From Lepas anatifera (taxonomy: Eukaryota > Arthropoda > Thecostraca > Lepadidae): a stretch of DNA of 64,000 nt. The position numbers and the translations under genes are program-made. Each line of letters starts with the position of its first letter. The stretch's first letter is position 1. A model generated the notes under the pieces. That model was not told the DNA's origin, did no database searches, and was given only the letters and a program-made list of their open reading frames with translations. The stretch lies in the NCBI GenBank assembly GCA_034440635.1, contig JAOTON010002120.1, positions 77,001-141,000 of the forward strand, read 5' to 3'. This document shows, one piece after another, positions 47,962 to 59,590 of the stretch.

Positions 47962-48410
47962 AGGGAATGTGGAACCTTGGTCGAATCCTGGAATTTAGTG
48001 TAATTAGGCGTACTTTTAGTCAAAAATAATGAAACCACTCATGATTTCTCTGAAAAATGTACAATAAGCTCAATATTTGGTTTTTAAAAATACTCCTCTA
48101 GAAAAGAAATAAATATCAGACCGTGGATGATGCCACGATCTGGCAACCACTACCATACTTGAGAGGCTTCAAGGGTTTCGATTGGCTGATGCTCATAGTG
48201 ACGTCAGCATATCTCATCACACCAGTAGCTCACAACAATGGCTGCCGGCGACGGGGGGCTGAGGGGGGCTGGTTTCAGGTAGGTTTCAGTTTTTTTCTAC
48301 GGAAATATCGAGTTCCAAGACAAATGAAATATGGAGTACCGGGTTTTCCGACCTGCTTTACAACTTGGCTATCTCAGTTAAAATCACGTTGTGAAGGTGC
48401 CACATTCCCT
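47962..48410. mobile_element. TTAA-C MITE, copy 1 (449 bp)
   Basis: TTAA 47958-47961 and 48411-48414 (the latter shared with TTAA-B). Ends AGGGAATGTGG and CCACATTCCCT. Related to 58214-58925. Unlike the other TTAA families it lacks the GC-rich palindrome and AGGTCA arrays. Confidence 0.88.
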
Positions 48411-48414
48411 TTAA

Positions 48415-49437
48415 CCCGCGCCCCACCGGGGGTCCGGCGCCACCTTCGCCCCACCGGGGGCCATCGATGGCCCCCCTCTAACTCCGAAAATATGGGCGTT
48501 AGCGCAAATCTGCAAAGTGCAATAGAAAGCTCGCGTGAATTCAGTAAGAAATTACTTCGCATGTTTTAGTGCTCAGGTCAATGGTTTGACCTCCAGAGGT
48601 CAAATTAGGTCAAGATCGGCTATTTTCACTCAAATATGCAATGATTAAGCAAACTGGGCATAACTCTTATGTCATTAGAGCTATTGAGGCCTGGTAAATT
48701 ACATTTGATAGCAAATTGCCTGTACTTTTTCCGCTATGTGAAACGTAAAGACCTCCCGCCAGTGGTTTGACCGCCAGAGGTCACCTCGTGACCTAATATG
48801 ACCTGAGGTCACGAAAGGTCAAAAAGTGACCTTGCCGTATATCAAATGAAAGCCAGTGACAAGACAAACACGATGGTGTTTGTTTCACCGCTCTAGCTCA
48901 ATTAGGTCAAAAGTTATTGTCAAAATACTGTTTTTGACCTCCGGTGACCTTGGATGACCTTGGAAAAGTCAAAGGGCAAATATGACCCCTGGGATCCGTG
49001 AAAGGGTGTCCAAAAACGTTGTTCTGAGCAGTCTGAGTATTTTCAATCATTTTTGTGGCTTTTATATCATGAAATAGCTTTTCCCCATGCTTTTCCAATG
49101 GGAGAGGTCGCCTCGTGACCTGACCTCAGGGCACGAAATCGAAAAATCCCGGATATACACCTTGTAGACCCTGGAGGGGTCATGAAGTGTAGGAAGTTTC
49201 AAATCGATCGACTTTGAAATGTAGCTCTTACAGAGCTCTAAAGTGAAGTGAGGTGACCCTGGTTGACCTCGTCTGGTGACCTGACCTTGGGTGACCCGGG
49301 GTAAAAAATTTCAGGGATGATGGGAAAATGATGCAGTGAGAGGTAGAGCCCTCAACCGCGGTGCTGCGCCTCTTCGTTTTTCTGCTATCCCGGAAAAACC
49401 TTAGGGGGGCCATCGATGGCCCCCGGTGGGGCGAGGG
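48415..49437 (-). mobile_element. TTAA-B MITE, copy 3 (1023 bp)
   Basis: TTAA 48411-48414 and 49438-49441. Best-preserved copy: the left long end carries GGGGTCCGGCGCCACCTTCG then CCCCACCGGGGGCCATCGAT, and the right end GGGCCATCGATGGCCCCCGG then TGGGGCGAGGG. Confidence 0.93.
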
Positions 49438-49586
49438 TTAATCTTAAAATTTTTAGAAAAAATGTAAAAATGATGAGGGAAAAGGTATAACAAGTACGGC
49501 GACGCTACGCGCTGATGTTTTTATGCTGTCTCCGAAAATCCCGAGGGGTGGGGGCGGGTACCCGCCCCTGTCAATGTGCGTGTTAA

Positions 49587-49933
49587 GGCAAAGTTTTATT
49601 AACCTAGGTCAGTATCTTCAACGTCAAACGAGGTCATAAAGGTCAGATATGGGCCGTTCTGGAGACCGATTAGAAAATGCGCTGATTATGCAGTGAAGTG
49701 CTGGGAAAACACCAAAAAACGGACTGAAGCCACAGAGGGAAGGTCCCACGCAATGTTCTCTAAAAATTTGAGGTCAAGGTGATTCGGGGTCAATGACTGA
49801 CGTAACAATATGACCTTTTCCCAATAATTTACGATACAGCTTAGGCAACAGCTGCCTTTGGCGTGGGAATTAGGGTTTGACCTTGAAAGCGACCTTTGTT
49901 CTTGACTCGTGATCTTAAACTTTACCTAGAGTA
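49587..49933. other. AGGTCA-rich sequence, unassigned
   Basis: Same motif style as the MITE interiors but no ends recognised. Confidence 0.4.
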
Positions 49934-49946
49934 GCCTTAACCGGGA

Positions 49947-50126
49947 TAATTATTGGGGCTTATCGACGCACCAACTGCCAGGGTCATATGGCGTCGCCAA
50001 CTCTTTCCCTGTTGGAAGGGTTTCTCGGGAGCCAGCTTGCTCCTTGTTCAGGGAAGCCGCCGGGCCTTGAACCCGGGTCGGCTGCGTGGCAGACAGCTAC
50101 GCTGACCACTCCACTACCGCGCCCCC
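49947..50126 (-). mobile_element. tRNA-derived SINE (family S1), copy 2 (180 bp)
   Basis: A 13-bp target duplication, GCCTTAACCGGGA, lies at 49934-49946 and 50127-50139. Same order as 8077-8251: A box (GGTAGTGGAGTGGTCAGC), B box (GGGTTCAAGGCC), then GGTGCGTCGATAAGCCCC and an AATAATTAT tail. Confidence 0.92.
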
Positions 50127-50504
50127 GCCTTAACCGGGACGTCATAGCATAACATACGTCTTATTGAATAATACCATCTGAACGGACTACTGGGGTCAAT
50201 GACCTTGACCTGCGACCTTTAACCTTGACCTTCATGTGGGTTGACCTTGACGTATACCTGATTATATGACGTTGTGACGTCACTACTTGGTTTTACGGTG
50301 CAAGCGAACTGGTGTGACCGCGGGTTTGCGGAGGTCTCAGAATATTGATCTGACTATTAATACGTCAAAAAATGATCGCCAATCGACACGCATATGAATT
50401 TTCTCAAAGTTAACTAAGTAGCGTTTCCTGGCGGCGAACGGTTCTCCGGCCAGCCTGGAAGAATAGGTGGGGGCTCTTTTGGATCCCCTCCACTGCGTGT
50501 ATTA

Positions 50505-50636
50505 ACCCGCCCCCCTTTCTTTATTTTTCTTTCTGTGCTTGACATTAACTCATCGATATGAAAAATTCCGAGGGATTTTTCATGCCGCTGGAAAAACCCG
50601 AGGGGGAGTGTTCAAATACCCCCACCGGGGCGAGGG
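50505..50636. mobile_element. TTAA element fragment next to TTAA-E
   Basis: From ATTAACCCGCCCCCC to AAACCCGAGGGGGAGTGTTC then AAATACCCCCACCGGGGCGA then GGG, a TTAA-type right end with a core like TTAA-E. It abuts TTAA-E at TGAA (50637-50640). Confidence 0.6.
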
Positions 50637-50640
50637 TGAA

Positions 50641-52434
50641 CCCTTGCCCCTGGTGGGGTATTTGAACAACCGTTGTTAGTTTCTCCGGTGGCACGAGAAA
50701 ACGGCGGCAGGAAGCGCCACCGTACTTGGCACACCTCATTCTTGATTAATTCTGCAACTTTCCACAACATTTTAACACGCGCATTGACGGGGGCGGGTAC
50801 CCGCCCCACTCGGGTTTTTCGGAGACAGCAGAAAAACGGCGGCGCGCAGCGGCCGTACTTGGTATACCTTTTTCCTCATCATTTTTGCAACTTCTGTGAA
50901 AATTTTAAGGATAGGTCATCTCAGGTCAGGTCACCAGTACAGGTCAAGTAACCTGACCTCAAAAAAGTTTAAGATAGCATAAGTCGGAGCAGGGTAAACT
51001 TATCCAATTGAAACTCATATCACGTAATGGGCTCACCGAGTTCTCTAAAACATGTTCCGGTATTTTTTATATCGATCACCTAAGGTCAGGTACGAAGCAT
51101 GACCATTGGTAATACATGGGAAATATGGTTTTTATTGAATAACTCAGTAACGGATGGTGATAGAGCGTTTATTTTAGCTCCATTAGACTCGCCTTGGCTT
51201 TGCGGTTCTAATGATATGCATTTTATATAATTTGACCCTGACCTGACCTCAGGTCAGGTCAAATCTTTGATTTGACCTAGCAAGGTCAAATTATATATCA
51301 TTCGATTCGGCTTGCTGCGAGGATTCATAGAGTTCAAGTTGTTTTGCTCGATCTTTACTTGTTCAGATGTAATAGCCGAAAAACCTAATTTACATGTTAT
51401 CCCTATGACGGCATGTTTTGACCTCTGGTGACCTTAAATATGACCTGACAAAAAAATGGTTCAAATATTTTCGATGGAGAAGCGGATGGGCTACCCAACA
51501 CCGTTTACCGTTTTTTGCTACCTACCGTGGTTCTGGAGATCTTAGGGGGCGGGTACCCGCCCCTCGTCAATCCGAAGGTGGCTTAGACCCCCGTCAATGC
51601 GCGTGTTAAGATTTGGTCACCTCACGTCAGGTCACCAGTGTAGGCCAAGTGACCTCACCTAAAAAATGTTTAAGGTGGTATAAGTAAGAAATGGGCGAAA
51701 CTATCGGATTGAAACTTATACCACATAATGCGCCCACCAAGTCCTACAAAAAATATTCCATGATTTTTCATATCGATGACCGAAGAACAAATAAGGACAA
51801 TGACCTCCCTATTGGAAGCAACAGGAAAAACAGAAATTGGGCTGTATTTGTGTAGATACACCTGAGAATGTCTTCGTATTCTCCAAGTCGTAGTGTCCTG
51901 GGCCCCTTTCCCGGTTCATGTGGTAGTTTTTGATCTGTGACCTCTGTTAGGTCATCTGGAGCTACTTAAGCATTTTCAGACTTCAGGTCAATAACTTTGC
52001 ATGAAATGATGATACAGCTTTTATTGTGATGTTATTGCTTTTATACTGCTATGACGAGTCAAATGATATTGAGTCAATTGATTTAGATTAAAAAGTGACC
52101 TTGACCTGACCTGAGGACAGGACATGTTTTTTTTACCTAGTATGATCATATTATACATAATTCAATTTTCCGTGACGAGAGGAAGCGAATGGTGAGTAAA
52201 AATGATTCTAACTCTACTCTGTCAGATGCTAGAGCCCAAAAACTGTACTCAGAATGCCACATTTCTTGACCCGTCATGACCGCAATATTTACCTGCGCCA
52301 AAACGTTACTGATATAGTTTTCTTCATGAATTTGTATGAGCTATCCACCAGCTTTCACGTTTTTTCGCTATCCCGCATAGGGGCCGAGTTCGAGGGGGAT
52401 GTTCAAACACGCCCACAAGGGCGAAGGTGGCGGG
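50641..52434. mobile_element. TTAA-E MITE with nested TTAA-A
   Basis: Borders TGAA (50637-50640, decayed TTAA) and TTAA (52435-52438). Left end CCCTTGCCCCTGGTGGGGTA then TTTGAACAACC; right end GGGGGATGTTCAAACACGCC then CACAAGGGCGAAGGTGGCGG. Own sequence is 50641-50771 and 51610-52434, about 955 bp. Confidence 0.75.
50776..51605 (+). mobile_element. TTAA-A MITE, copy 6 (830 bp)
   Basis: TTAA 50772-50775 and 51606-51609, within TTAA-E. Close to copies 1 and 3 in length and order. Confidence 0.92.
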
Positions 52435-52506
52435 TTAAGTTTCTGAAAATTTGTTTTATGACCAGGTCATATCTGTTCAAGTCACAGTTTTCGTCATGTG
52501 ACTTAA

Positions 52507-52625
52507 CACGCGCATTGACGGTGGTCTGATCCACTTTCATATTGGCAGGGGAGGGGGAGGGTTGGGATGGATGCCCCTTATATCTTGAGAATAACGCTAG
52601 ATAGCGAAAAACGGTAAAAGAGGTC
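52507..52625 (-). mobile_element. TTAA-A MITE, copy 7, terminal fragment
   Basis: After TTAA (52503-52506): CACGCGCATTGACGGTGGTC then TGATCCACTTTCA, then TATCTTGAGAATAACGCTAG. It breaks off at about 52625. Confidence 0.75.
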
Positions 52626-54035
52626 TTTCCTGTCCTAGATAGGAAAGAGGTCCTTCCCCTGTCTACAAGCAACACGTCGATCATTGTCTATAAGCCTCAG
52701 CTTAGCCTGGAACCATAACAGAACTGGAAATAGCAGCATTATGCTTGCTTGACACGTTGAACAGAGCCAATTTTGCGTGACCAGCTTCAGAGGGCATGTG
52801 CAAGGGGGACTTTTGACACCTGAGACGAATTAGATTTTGTTCTTCGGATTCAGCATAGTCCATTTCATAAACTGAGGGGAAGGATGTTTCACGAAAATTA
52901 TTTTATCAAAATAAAACCATCCCTTGCGTAAGCTATTCCCAAGCATGCGGAGGTTATGGATTTTATGCTGTGTACAGGTCATCTACAATTGATGAGAAAA
53001 CCTGGTGGACTACAATTATGACTCCACTGCCAGAGATATGTTTACAAATTTACAATAGCTCGTTGCCGTTCTCATGTGTGCTGCAAACACGCTTACACAC
53101 ACAACACACAACACATACACACACACACACGCAGCCCGGGCCGCTTCACTGCTGCTGCGCATGACTGGCCCAAAGCAGCCATTGTTTTACTGTGATCTGT
53201 AGGTGCACAGTGTCTATTAATAAAGCATGTCGTGGCTTGTAAAGCAAAGGCACGGCATGCCCTACTTTAACCTGCACTAAAGATCAATATCGAGCAGCAT
53301 TTCGGCGAGTTTTGGATGAACTATGTCATCAGAGGATTCTCACCACGCTCTACAAAGCTACTACCTCAGTTCAAAACACATCATAAAAGGGACACTCCGT
53401 TCATGTCTGTCCTCTCCCGCTCTGCTGCTGTTTACGTTTTATCTCCATACATGTATTTCGTACACTGGTACACTTGGAATAAAATCAAACACATAAAAGT
53501 GGGATGAAAAATTGTGATGGAATACAATTGGGCGAGTGATGAATAGCGAAAAAACGGGCACCCACGGCCGAACGCAGGGAGAGGGATCTCGCTCCGGCGC
53601 GGAGGCGGCCGGTAAGGGGGCAGTCATTAGAGGTCATTAGATAGTCATTAGATCATTAGTCAGAGGTCATTAGAGAGTCATTAGATTAGTCATTATATTT
53701 TTAAATAAGCGGCTCCATCTTGTTCCTTCTAGATTTAGCTGTGAACTGTGAAGACAATATAGTCCGAGCCCAGTCCGTCCCAATGAAGGCGGAGTTTTCG
53801 TCTTAACCCGTGCAGCTTCATCCTTTCCAGAAGTCAGATTCTGTTCCTGCAGACGTCTGTCCAGCGTCCTTGAAAGGACAGCGCGAAAACGCACACCTCC
53901 TTCGGTTGACTACACAATGGCAGCATGTAAATGTGAGACTCAGAGTGACAGCTGTGGACAGGCTGGATGTCGGAACACATGATAAGCAGCTTAAAATACA
54001 GCATTCATTACGAATCCAGCTTCATATCCATACGC
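52626..54035. other. No gene seen; short CA repeat
   Basis: (CA)n-rich tract at about 53093-53130 and a few GTCATTAGA repeats at 53622-53700. No supported exon. Confidence 0.4.
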
Positions 54036-54618
54036 TAAGCGGCGGATCCAGGCTAACACTTCAGGGAGGGGAGACTACCATACAATCTTAAAGAGTATTT
54101 GCCAATGGTTGTGCTCTTCTCTGAGACATATTACTGCGAAAAAAGGGGAACGAATGGTTCACGGAGGCATTCTGCACTGGTCTCCTAGAACATCAGATGT
54201 CTTGCTCAAGACCGTTCAGGGCAGTGCCCTCTTCTCGTTTTTTCCGTGTAAGTTTGAACAAAGTAGCGCTAGTAGCGGTAGCGGCTTCCGTTGTTCAAGA
54301 TAGCGGAAGCATTTCGTCCATAGTCCAGTGGCAGGAGCCTCTCCTTGGTTGGAGGCGCCATTCCGATCCACAGGAAACATCATTTGGGATGGGAGGAGGC
54401 ACTATGTGGGTCAGGGGCACTTGTTCCTAATATGTGATTTATCAGAGGAGCACACAAGCTTGTTGTCATAGGGTGCCAATGCTTGCAGTTCAAGAGTGAG
54501 TGGAAAACTACATTTTGGCGGCGCCAGGGCAGTTCCAGGGGTCGCTGGAGCAGCCTGGAAGCGCCGGTTGGGTCGTCTGGGGGAGACGGCACCGCCCTCT
54601 TTCCCCTAGATCTGCTTA
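54036..54618. mobile_element. GGATCC-ended MITE-like element, candidate (583 bp)
   Basis: Left TAAGCGGCGGATCCAGG and right CCTAGATCTGCTTA are an imperfect inverted pair. Inside are GGAGGCGCCATT and GGAAGCGCCGGTTGG blocks typical of this group. Confidence 0.5.
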
Positions 54619-55390
54619 TGAAACAGAGGTCAATATGTTTGTATGCCGTCATTATCTTTTTTCGCACGCCGTCATTATCAGTCCAACTCCAATCCATGCT
54701 TATTCTCAAAATGCAGCCGCACGAACAAAGAGCAAAACGTAACACTAACATTTAAAATGTCTGTGTTTCCTGCTCAATTCCATTCACTAATGGCTCGAGG
54801 GAAAAAATGCATATACGTGTAAGTCGACTATGTAGCACACTCGACTCACTGCTACTTTATTTAACCCACACCAGCAAACTTAACTCAATGAATCATCTGA
54901 TGAAATAGAAGAAACACTGAGACTGATCGAGCTTCGGGGATGAACGACGAAAAGCAAATGATGTATCCACTATTTATTTACATTTCAGAAAATTTCATCC
55001 GCAATAGAAATCAGGACGAGTTATAGCTCCAAATTTGGATAACGATGGGGTGGGTCTTAAAATAAATCAGTTTTGTATGCTGCTAATTCAGCCAAAGATG
55101 TGTATTGCTGTACTTTCCATTTTCATCCCTGCCCCATCCCACGTAAGCAGGTCGGATTTCGCCCAGATACACCAAGCGGTCCTCGGCCTGTGCCCGAGAA
55201 CACTTCTCAAGGTCTAGTTAGGGGCCCGCTCAGCACTTTCGTGGGGGCCCCCATACTCCTTAGTCACCAATCTGTCGACCAGGGACAGTCCCCTGGTTAC
55301 GTCACGTACTATCGTATTTAACTATGCATAGGCATACAAATATTAGCAGCCCGTCGCCACAGGTTTGGCAATGATAGGAAACGAGGCTCC

Positions 55391-55430
55391 TGATTGGTTA
55401 GCGCCGGGGAGTCGGGCGTTTGGATTGGTG
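55391..55430 (+). promoter_or_regulatory. Candidate dual CCAAT promoter
   Basis: Two reverse CCAAT boxes, GATTGGTTA (55392-55400) and GATTGGTGC, 31 bp apart lie in a local CpG-rich stretch before the candidate first exon. Paired CCAAT boxes bind NF-Y in many TATA-less promoters; here this is inference. Confidence 0.3.
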
Positions 55431-55488
55431 CGCGAGGCGGCGGCGGCGGAGACAGTACCAGGTTGACAGACGAGACCGATCGAGTGGA

Positions 55489-55556
55489 CACAGAACTCGC
55501 TGTTCCATAGAACTCGCCGTTCCATAGAACTCGCCGTTCCATAGAACTCGCTGTTC
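55489..55556. repeat. 17-18 bp tandem repeat, 4 copies
   Basis: Unit TTCCATAGAACTCGCYG repeated four times just before the candidate start codon. Confidence 0.9.
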
Positions 55557-55574
55557 CGTCTGTGCCCGTCGCTG

Positions 55575-55613
55575 ATGACCCGGGAGAAGAAGCTGGATAT
55601 TGCCGGAGCTGAG
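55575..55613 (+). CDS. Candidate first coding exon, unknown gene
   Basis: ATG at 55575 opens MTREKKLDIAGAE, followed directly by a consensus donor GAG|GTAAGA. The CpG-rich leader with CCAAT boxes upstream supports a promoter. I do not recognise the protein, and no second exon is secure: the intron would begin just before a 26-bp minisatellite. Confidence 0.3.
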
Positions 55614-55680
55614 GTAAGACCTCATCTCGAATTCGGGCACCACCAATAATTCTCTAAAATCCACGCTTTTGGTTTGGGGT

Positions 55681-56141
55681 ATTGCGCTCAGTGGATGGTT
55701 GTGAGAACTGCGCTCAGTGGATGGTTGTGAGAACTGCGCTCAGTGGATGGTTGTGGGAATTGCGCTCAGTTGATGGTTGTGGGAATTGCGCTCAGTGGAT
55801 GGTCGTGAGAATTGAGCTCAGTGGATGGTTGTGATAATTGCACAGAGTGGATGGTTGTAGGAATTGCACTCAGTAGATGGTTGTGGTAATTGCGCTCAGT
55901 GGATGGTTGTGATAATTGCGCTCAGTGGATGGTTGTGGGAATTGCGCTCAGTAGATGGTTGTGGTAATTGCGCTCAGTGGATGGTTGTGGGAATTGCGCT
56001 CATTGGATGGTTGTGGGAATTGCGCGCAGTGGATGGTTGTAGGAATTGCGCCGAGATGGATGGTTGTGGGAATTGCGCTCAGTGGATGTTTGTAAGAACT
56101 GCACTCAGTGGATGGTTGTGGGGATTACGCTCAGTGGATGG
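55681..56141. repeat. 26-bp minisatellite, about 18 copies
   Basis: Unit close to TTGTGGGAATTGCGCTCAGT then GGATGG, with small variants. The ORF across it (WMVV...GNCAQ) is a by-product. Confidence 0.95.
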
Positions 56142-56607
56142 AAGAGAGAGAGAGACATATGTCCTTTTATTTGAGCATCCAGAAGTGTTCGTTTTGAGTT
56201 TGCTTTGACTTTGCAAATACGGGCGTTTTCAGATTTCAAAAAAACCAAGATTCAAGAGTAAGTAATATTCCCTCGAGTTTTCGAAAATAAAAAAGAAGTT
56301 TAAAGAAGTGTATGTCAACTAGCATCTAGGTGGTAAATGTCTGTCATTAGAAGTTTACATTTGAAACGTTTTCACTTTTCTAAACAATGTAAGAAGGTTG
56401 CCTACTTATTCTTCAATTTAAATTGGATTCCCTCTAATTTCGAATTCCAGACCGTTCAAATATTGAGTTACCTCTACAGATTTATGTTTGATTACGTCCC
56501 TTCCAATTTTCCCGGCGACAAACACCCACAAAATAACTTATTAATTACTCTGCCTGCGTCCTCGTCAAATGCTAACATTGAGAGCAGAATCGCATACATT
56601 TTACATG

Positions 56608-56720
56608 GCGCGCTGGCTCAAGGAACACGCTGGCTCAAGGAAACACGCTGGCTCAAGGGAACACGCTGGCTGGGCTCAAGGGACGCTGGCTCAAGGGAAC
56701 ACGCTGGCTCAAGGGAAATC
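56608..56720. repeat. 17-20 bp tandem repeat, 6 copies
   Basis: Unit CGCTGGCTCAAGGGAACA. Confidence 0.9.
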
Positions 56721-57361
56721 GTTCTTTCTGGTCGACCAAGACATGTTTAACTAGACGGCATGCGCCTCATTACCTCACCTATTTTCGTGCCAATCACTAT
56801 ACACCTGGCCCCGAAAAAGAAAAGGCCTCGGAACAGTCCAATTTCTTATTGAGCTTGTGCAAGCTAAACATGTTATACTGTTGCCTTCCGGCTTTTCTGA
56901 ACACACCGGAGAATGACACTGGACAACGTATGGTGCTGAACACGCCATTGTCCTGACCTTTTTCAAGTATGTGCCCCAAACTTCAGGTCTGAGGTGGTTC
57001 AGCTCACGGCACAAAGTCAACCTTCTTCTAACTGACCTTCTGAAATTCATGTTTTGAACAACAGTGTTTCAGAACGCAAGCTATCAGTTGGCGGGAATGA
57101 CACGATCGCGTAAATGCGTGTGCCTTTTGATGAACTGGGGCCCATTGAGCCTATAACACTTGAAATAGTTTAATTATAGCAAAGACACTTCACAGAAACG
57201 CATCAACACACCTGTCGTTCTAGAAAAGAGTTAAAAAAGAGTTAAGCCCATACGACACAATTAATCATAGTTCTGAAAAACCAACCAGCCAGAAAGGGTT
57301 CGAAAACACAAGCTGAAACTAAAAGCATACTACAGATCCCGCAAACGTTCTGGTCAAAACA
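56721..57361. other. No gene seen
   Basis: No repeat or exon recognised. Confidence 0.4.
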
Positions 57362-57365
57362 TTAA

Positions 57366-58209
57366 CACGCACATTGACGGGAGTCTGAGCCACCTTCGCT
57401 TTGACGGGGTGGGGGTACCCGCCCCTCCCCCTAAGATCTTGAGAACGAAACTAGGTAGTGAAAAAACGGCAAGCAGTGTTGGGTAGCCCATCCAATTCTG
57501 TATTGAAAAATTTGAACCATTTTTGTCAGGTCACATTTAAGGTCACCAGGGGTGAAGCCATGCCATCAAAGGGATTACATGTAAATGAATTATTTCGGTC
57601 ATTACATCTGAACAAGTAAAGATAGCGCAAAACGATTTCGACCATTAGAATTTTCACAGCAAGCCAATTCAAACCTCGTTAGGTAAAAAATAGATCAAAT
57701 ATTGGATTTGACCTGGCTTGAGCTCAGGTCAAGGTCATATTAAGCCAAAATAAAAACCATTAGAACCGCAAAGACGACTCAAGCTTAATACAGTTAAAAA
57801 ACGCTCTATCACTATGTATTACTTATTTATTCATTTAAACTATTTTTGCCATGTATTTCTAATGAAGAGGTAATGGCTCGTACCTGACCTTAAGTCATCG
57901 ATATCAGAAATACCGAAGCACCTTTCAGAAATATCGGTGGGCCCATTATATGATATGAGTTTCATCCGGATAAGTTCACCCTGTTCTGCCTTATATTATC
58001 CTAAACGTTTCTAGGTCAGTTCACTTGACCTATACTGGTGACCTGACCTGAGATGACCTAACCTTAAGATGTTGAAAAACGTTGTAAAAATAATCAGATA
58101 AAAGGTATGCTGAGAACAGCGGAGCTACGTGCCGCCGTTTTTCGATCTCCAAAAAAGCCATGTTGGGGCGGGTACTCGCTCCCCCCCCCACTCTCCGTTA
58201 ATGCACGTC
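57366..58209 (-). mobile_element. TTAA-A MITE, copy 8 (844 bp)
   Basis: TTAA 57362-57365 and 58210-58213, the second shared with TTAA-C. More diverged than copies 1, 3 and 6. Confidence 0.88.
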
Positions 58210-58213
58210 TTAA

Positions 58214-58925
58214 AGGGAATGTGGCATATTGGTTGAATCCCGGAATTTAGTATAAATAGGGGTATTTTTAAGCCAAAAATCACGAAAGCTTTCATGATTT
58301 TCCTCAAAAATGTGCAATGAGCTTGATTTATTTTTTATTCTTATTTTATTAGGGCCACTCCCAACAGGCACACTTGCCCAATTACAGGGAGTATTGGCGT
58401 GGGTGTTTAAGGATCCTCTCCACCGGGTCAGATCGGACACGGAAGGCGGTTTCCCGCCGTGGGGATTGAACCCACGTTAATCCATGCTATCCGATCCGTA
58501 GACTGGCAACGAAGCCACTAGGCCGCCCCGGCTCCGTGCTATTTTGTTTTGTTAATATTTTGATATTGAATATTGTATTTTTGTTAAGATTTTTATGCCC
58601 CATTAATATTTTGATTCTTAAAATGCTCCTCTAGCATGAAAAATAAACCTCTGCCTGTGGATGACGTCATGATCTGGCAACTACTCCCATGTTCAATAGG
58701 CTCATTACTCATCGTGATGTCGGTATAATTGGTCACACCAACACCTGCCAACCGTGGCCGACTGCTTGGGGTAGATTTGGGGTACATTTCAGGTAGGTTT
58801 TTAGCCTTGCTCAATGAAAATTTCGAGTTTCAACACATGTGATACATTGAGTACCGGGTTTTCCGGCATGCTTTACAACTTGGCTATCTCAGTTTAAATC
58901 ACGTTATAAAGGTGCCACATTCCCT
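58214..58925. mobile_element. TTAA-C MITE, copy 2, with nested SINE
   Basis: TTAA 58210-58213 and 58926-58929. Ends AGGGAATGTGGCA and TGCCACATTCCCT. Shares CATGATTTYCTC, GATCTGGCAAC and GAGTACCGGGTTTTCCG with copy 1. Confidence 0.9.
58331..58535 (-). mobile_element. tRNA-derived SINE (family S3)
   Basis: Minus strand: GCCGGGGCGGCCTAGTGGCT (A box), then GTGGGTTCAATCCCCACGG (B box), then GGTGGAGAGGATCC, CCAATACTCCCTGTAATTGG and a T/A-rich tail. Fragments of the same family lie at 18336-18415 and 21068-21129. Confidence 0.85.
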
Positions 58926-59221
58926 TTAATGTATATTCTATAACTGTTGTCTATCTATTACCATTGGTACCTTCTATATTTGTTGTACCAACCTCCACTG
59001 TTAATGCCAATTTTATAGACCTGCGTTCTTGAAATGCTAGAGGCCCCTACCAAGAAGCACAACGAGATAACCATTTTGTTATTTACAGTCTTGATGAGTT
59101 GATACTTCAGACCCCATGTATGTAGGACCTAATCTTTTCAGCCTTTCCGACCTTACCGGGTTTGGTCAGGTCTCTACGTCCTGCCAGCCCGTCCTTTTCA
59201 TATAATAAATTGTGTGCAAGT

Positions 59222-59288
59222 TGTTCTCAGTTCGACTGCTTGAGTCGGACTCTCACTAAAGACATCAAGGGACTTGTCACGGAGACGC
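59222..59288 (-). mobile_element. SINE tail fragment (family S4)
   Basis: GAGTCGGACTCTCACTAAAG then ACATCAAGGGACTTGTCACG then GAGAC, matching 47755-47820. Confidence 0.65.
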
Positions 59289-59289
59289 C

Positions 59290-59590
59290 CATTTATTCCA
59301 TATAAAGCCTAACACCGGCTACTGGCCCAGCTCCAACCAAAACAGTCCTTGGCGTGAGGTCATCCTGACCAGACTCAGAAACGGATGAGCCAAATTAAAT
59401 GAAGATACCTGTGGTACCTGCTCTGCCATGGAAAATCCCTACCATATCATCATCGACTGTCCCCAGCACGATGCCCATAGGCAGCCCATGCTAGACTATT
59501 GCCGCATCAGAAATATCCCAGTAAACCTCTCCACTCTTCTCGGCAATGATCACCCTGAGCTGCTATATATTCCTGAAGGCTACTAGGCTC
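59290..59590 (+). pseudogene. LINE ORF2 C-terminal zinc-knuckle fragment (LINE-6)
   Basis: SPWREVILTRLRNG, then a TGA, then AKLNEDTCGTCSAMENPYHI then IIDCPQHDAHRQPML: the C-x2-C...H...C tail of a LINE. It ends at TAG near 59584. The 5' part is missing. Confidence 0.75.

Larger units (their letters stand above)
47053..49582 (-). mobile_element. TTAA-A MITE, copy 5, split by SINE, TTAA-C and TTAA-B
   Basis: Starts after TTAA 47049-47052 (shared with TTAA-D) and runs to about 47722. The remaining end is 49442-49582, with CCCGAGGGGTGGGGGCGGGT then ACCCGCCCCTGTC and TTAA at 49583-49586. Confidence 0.82.
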
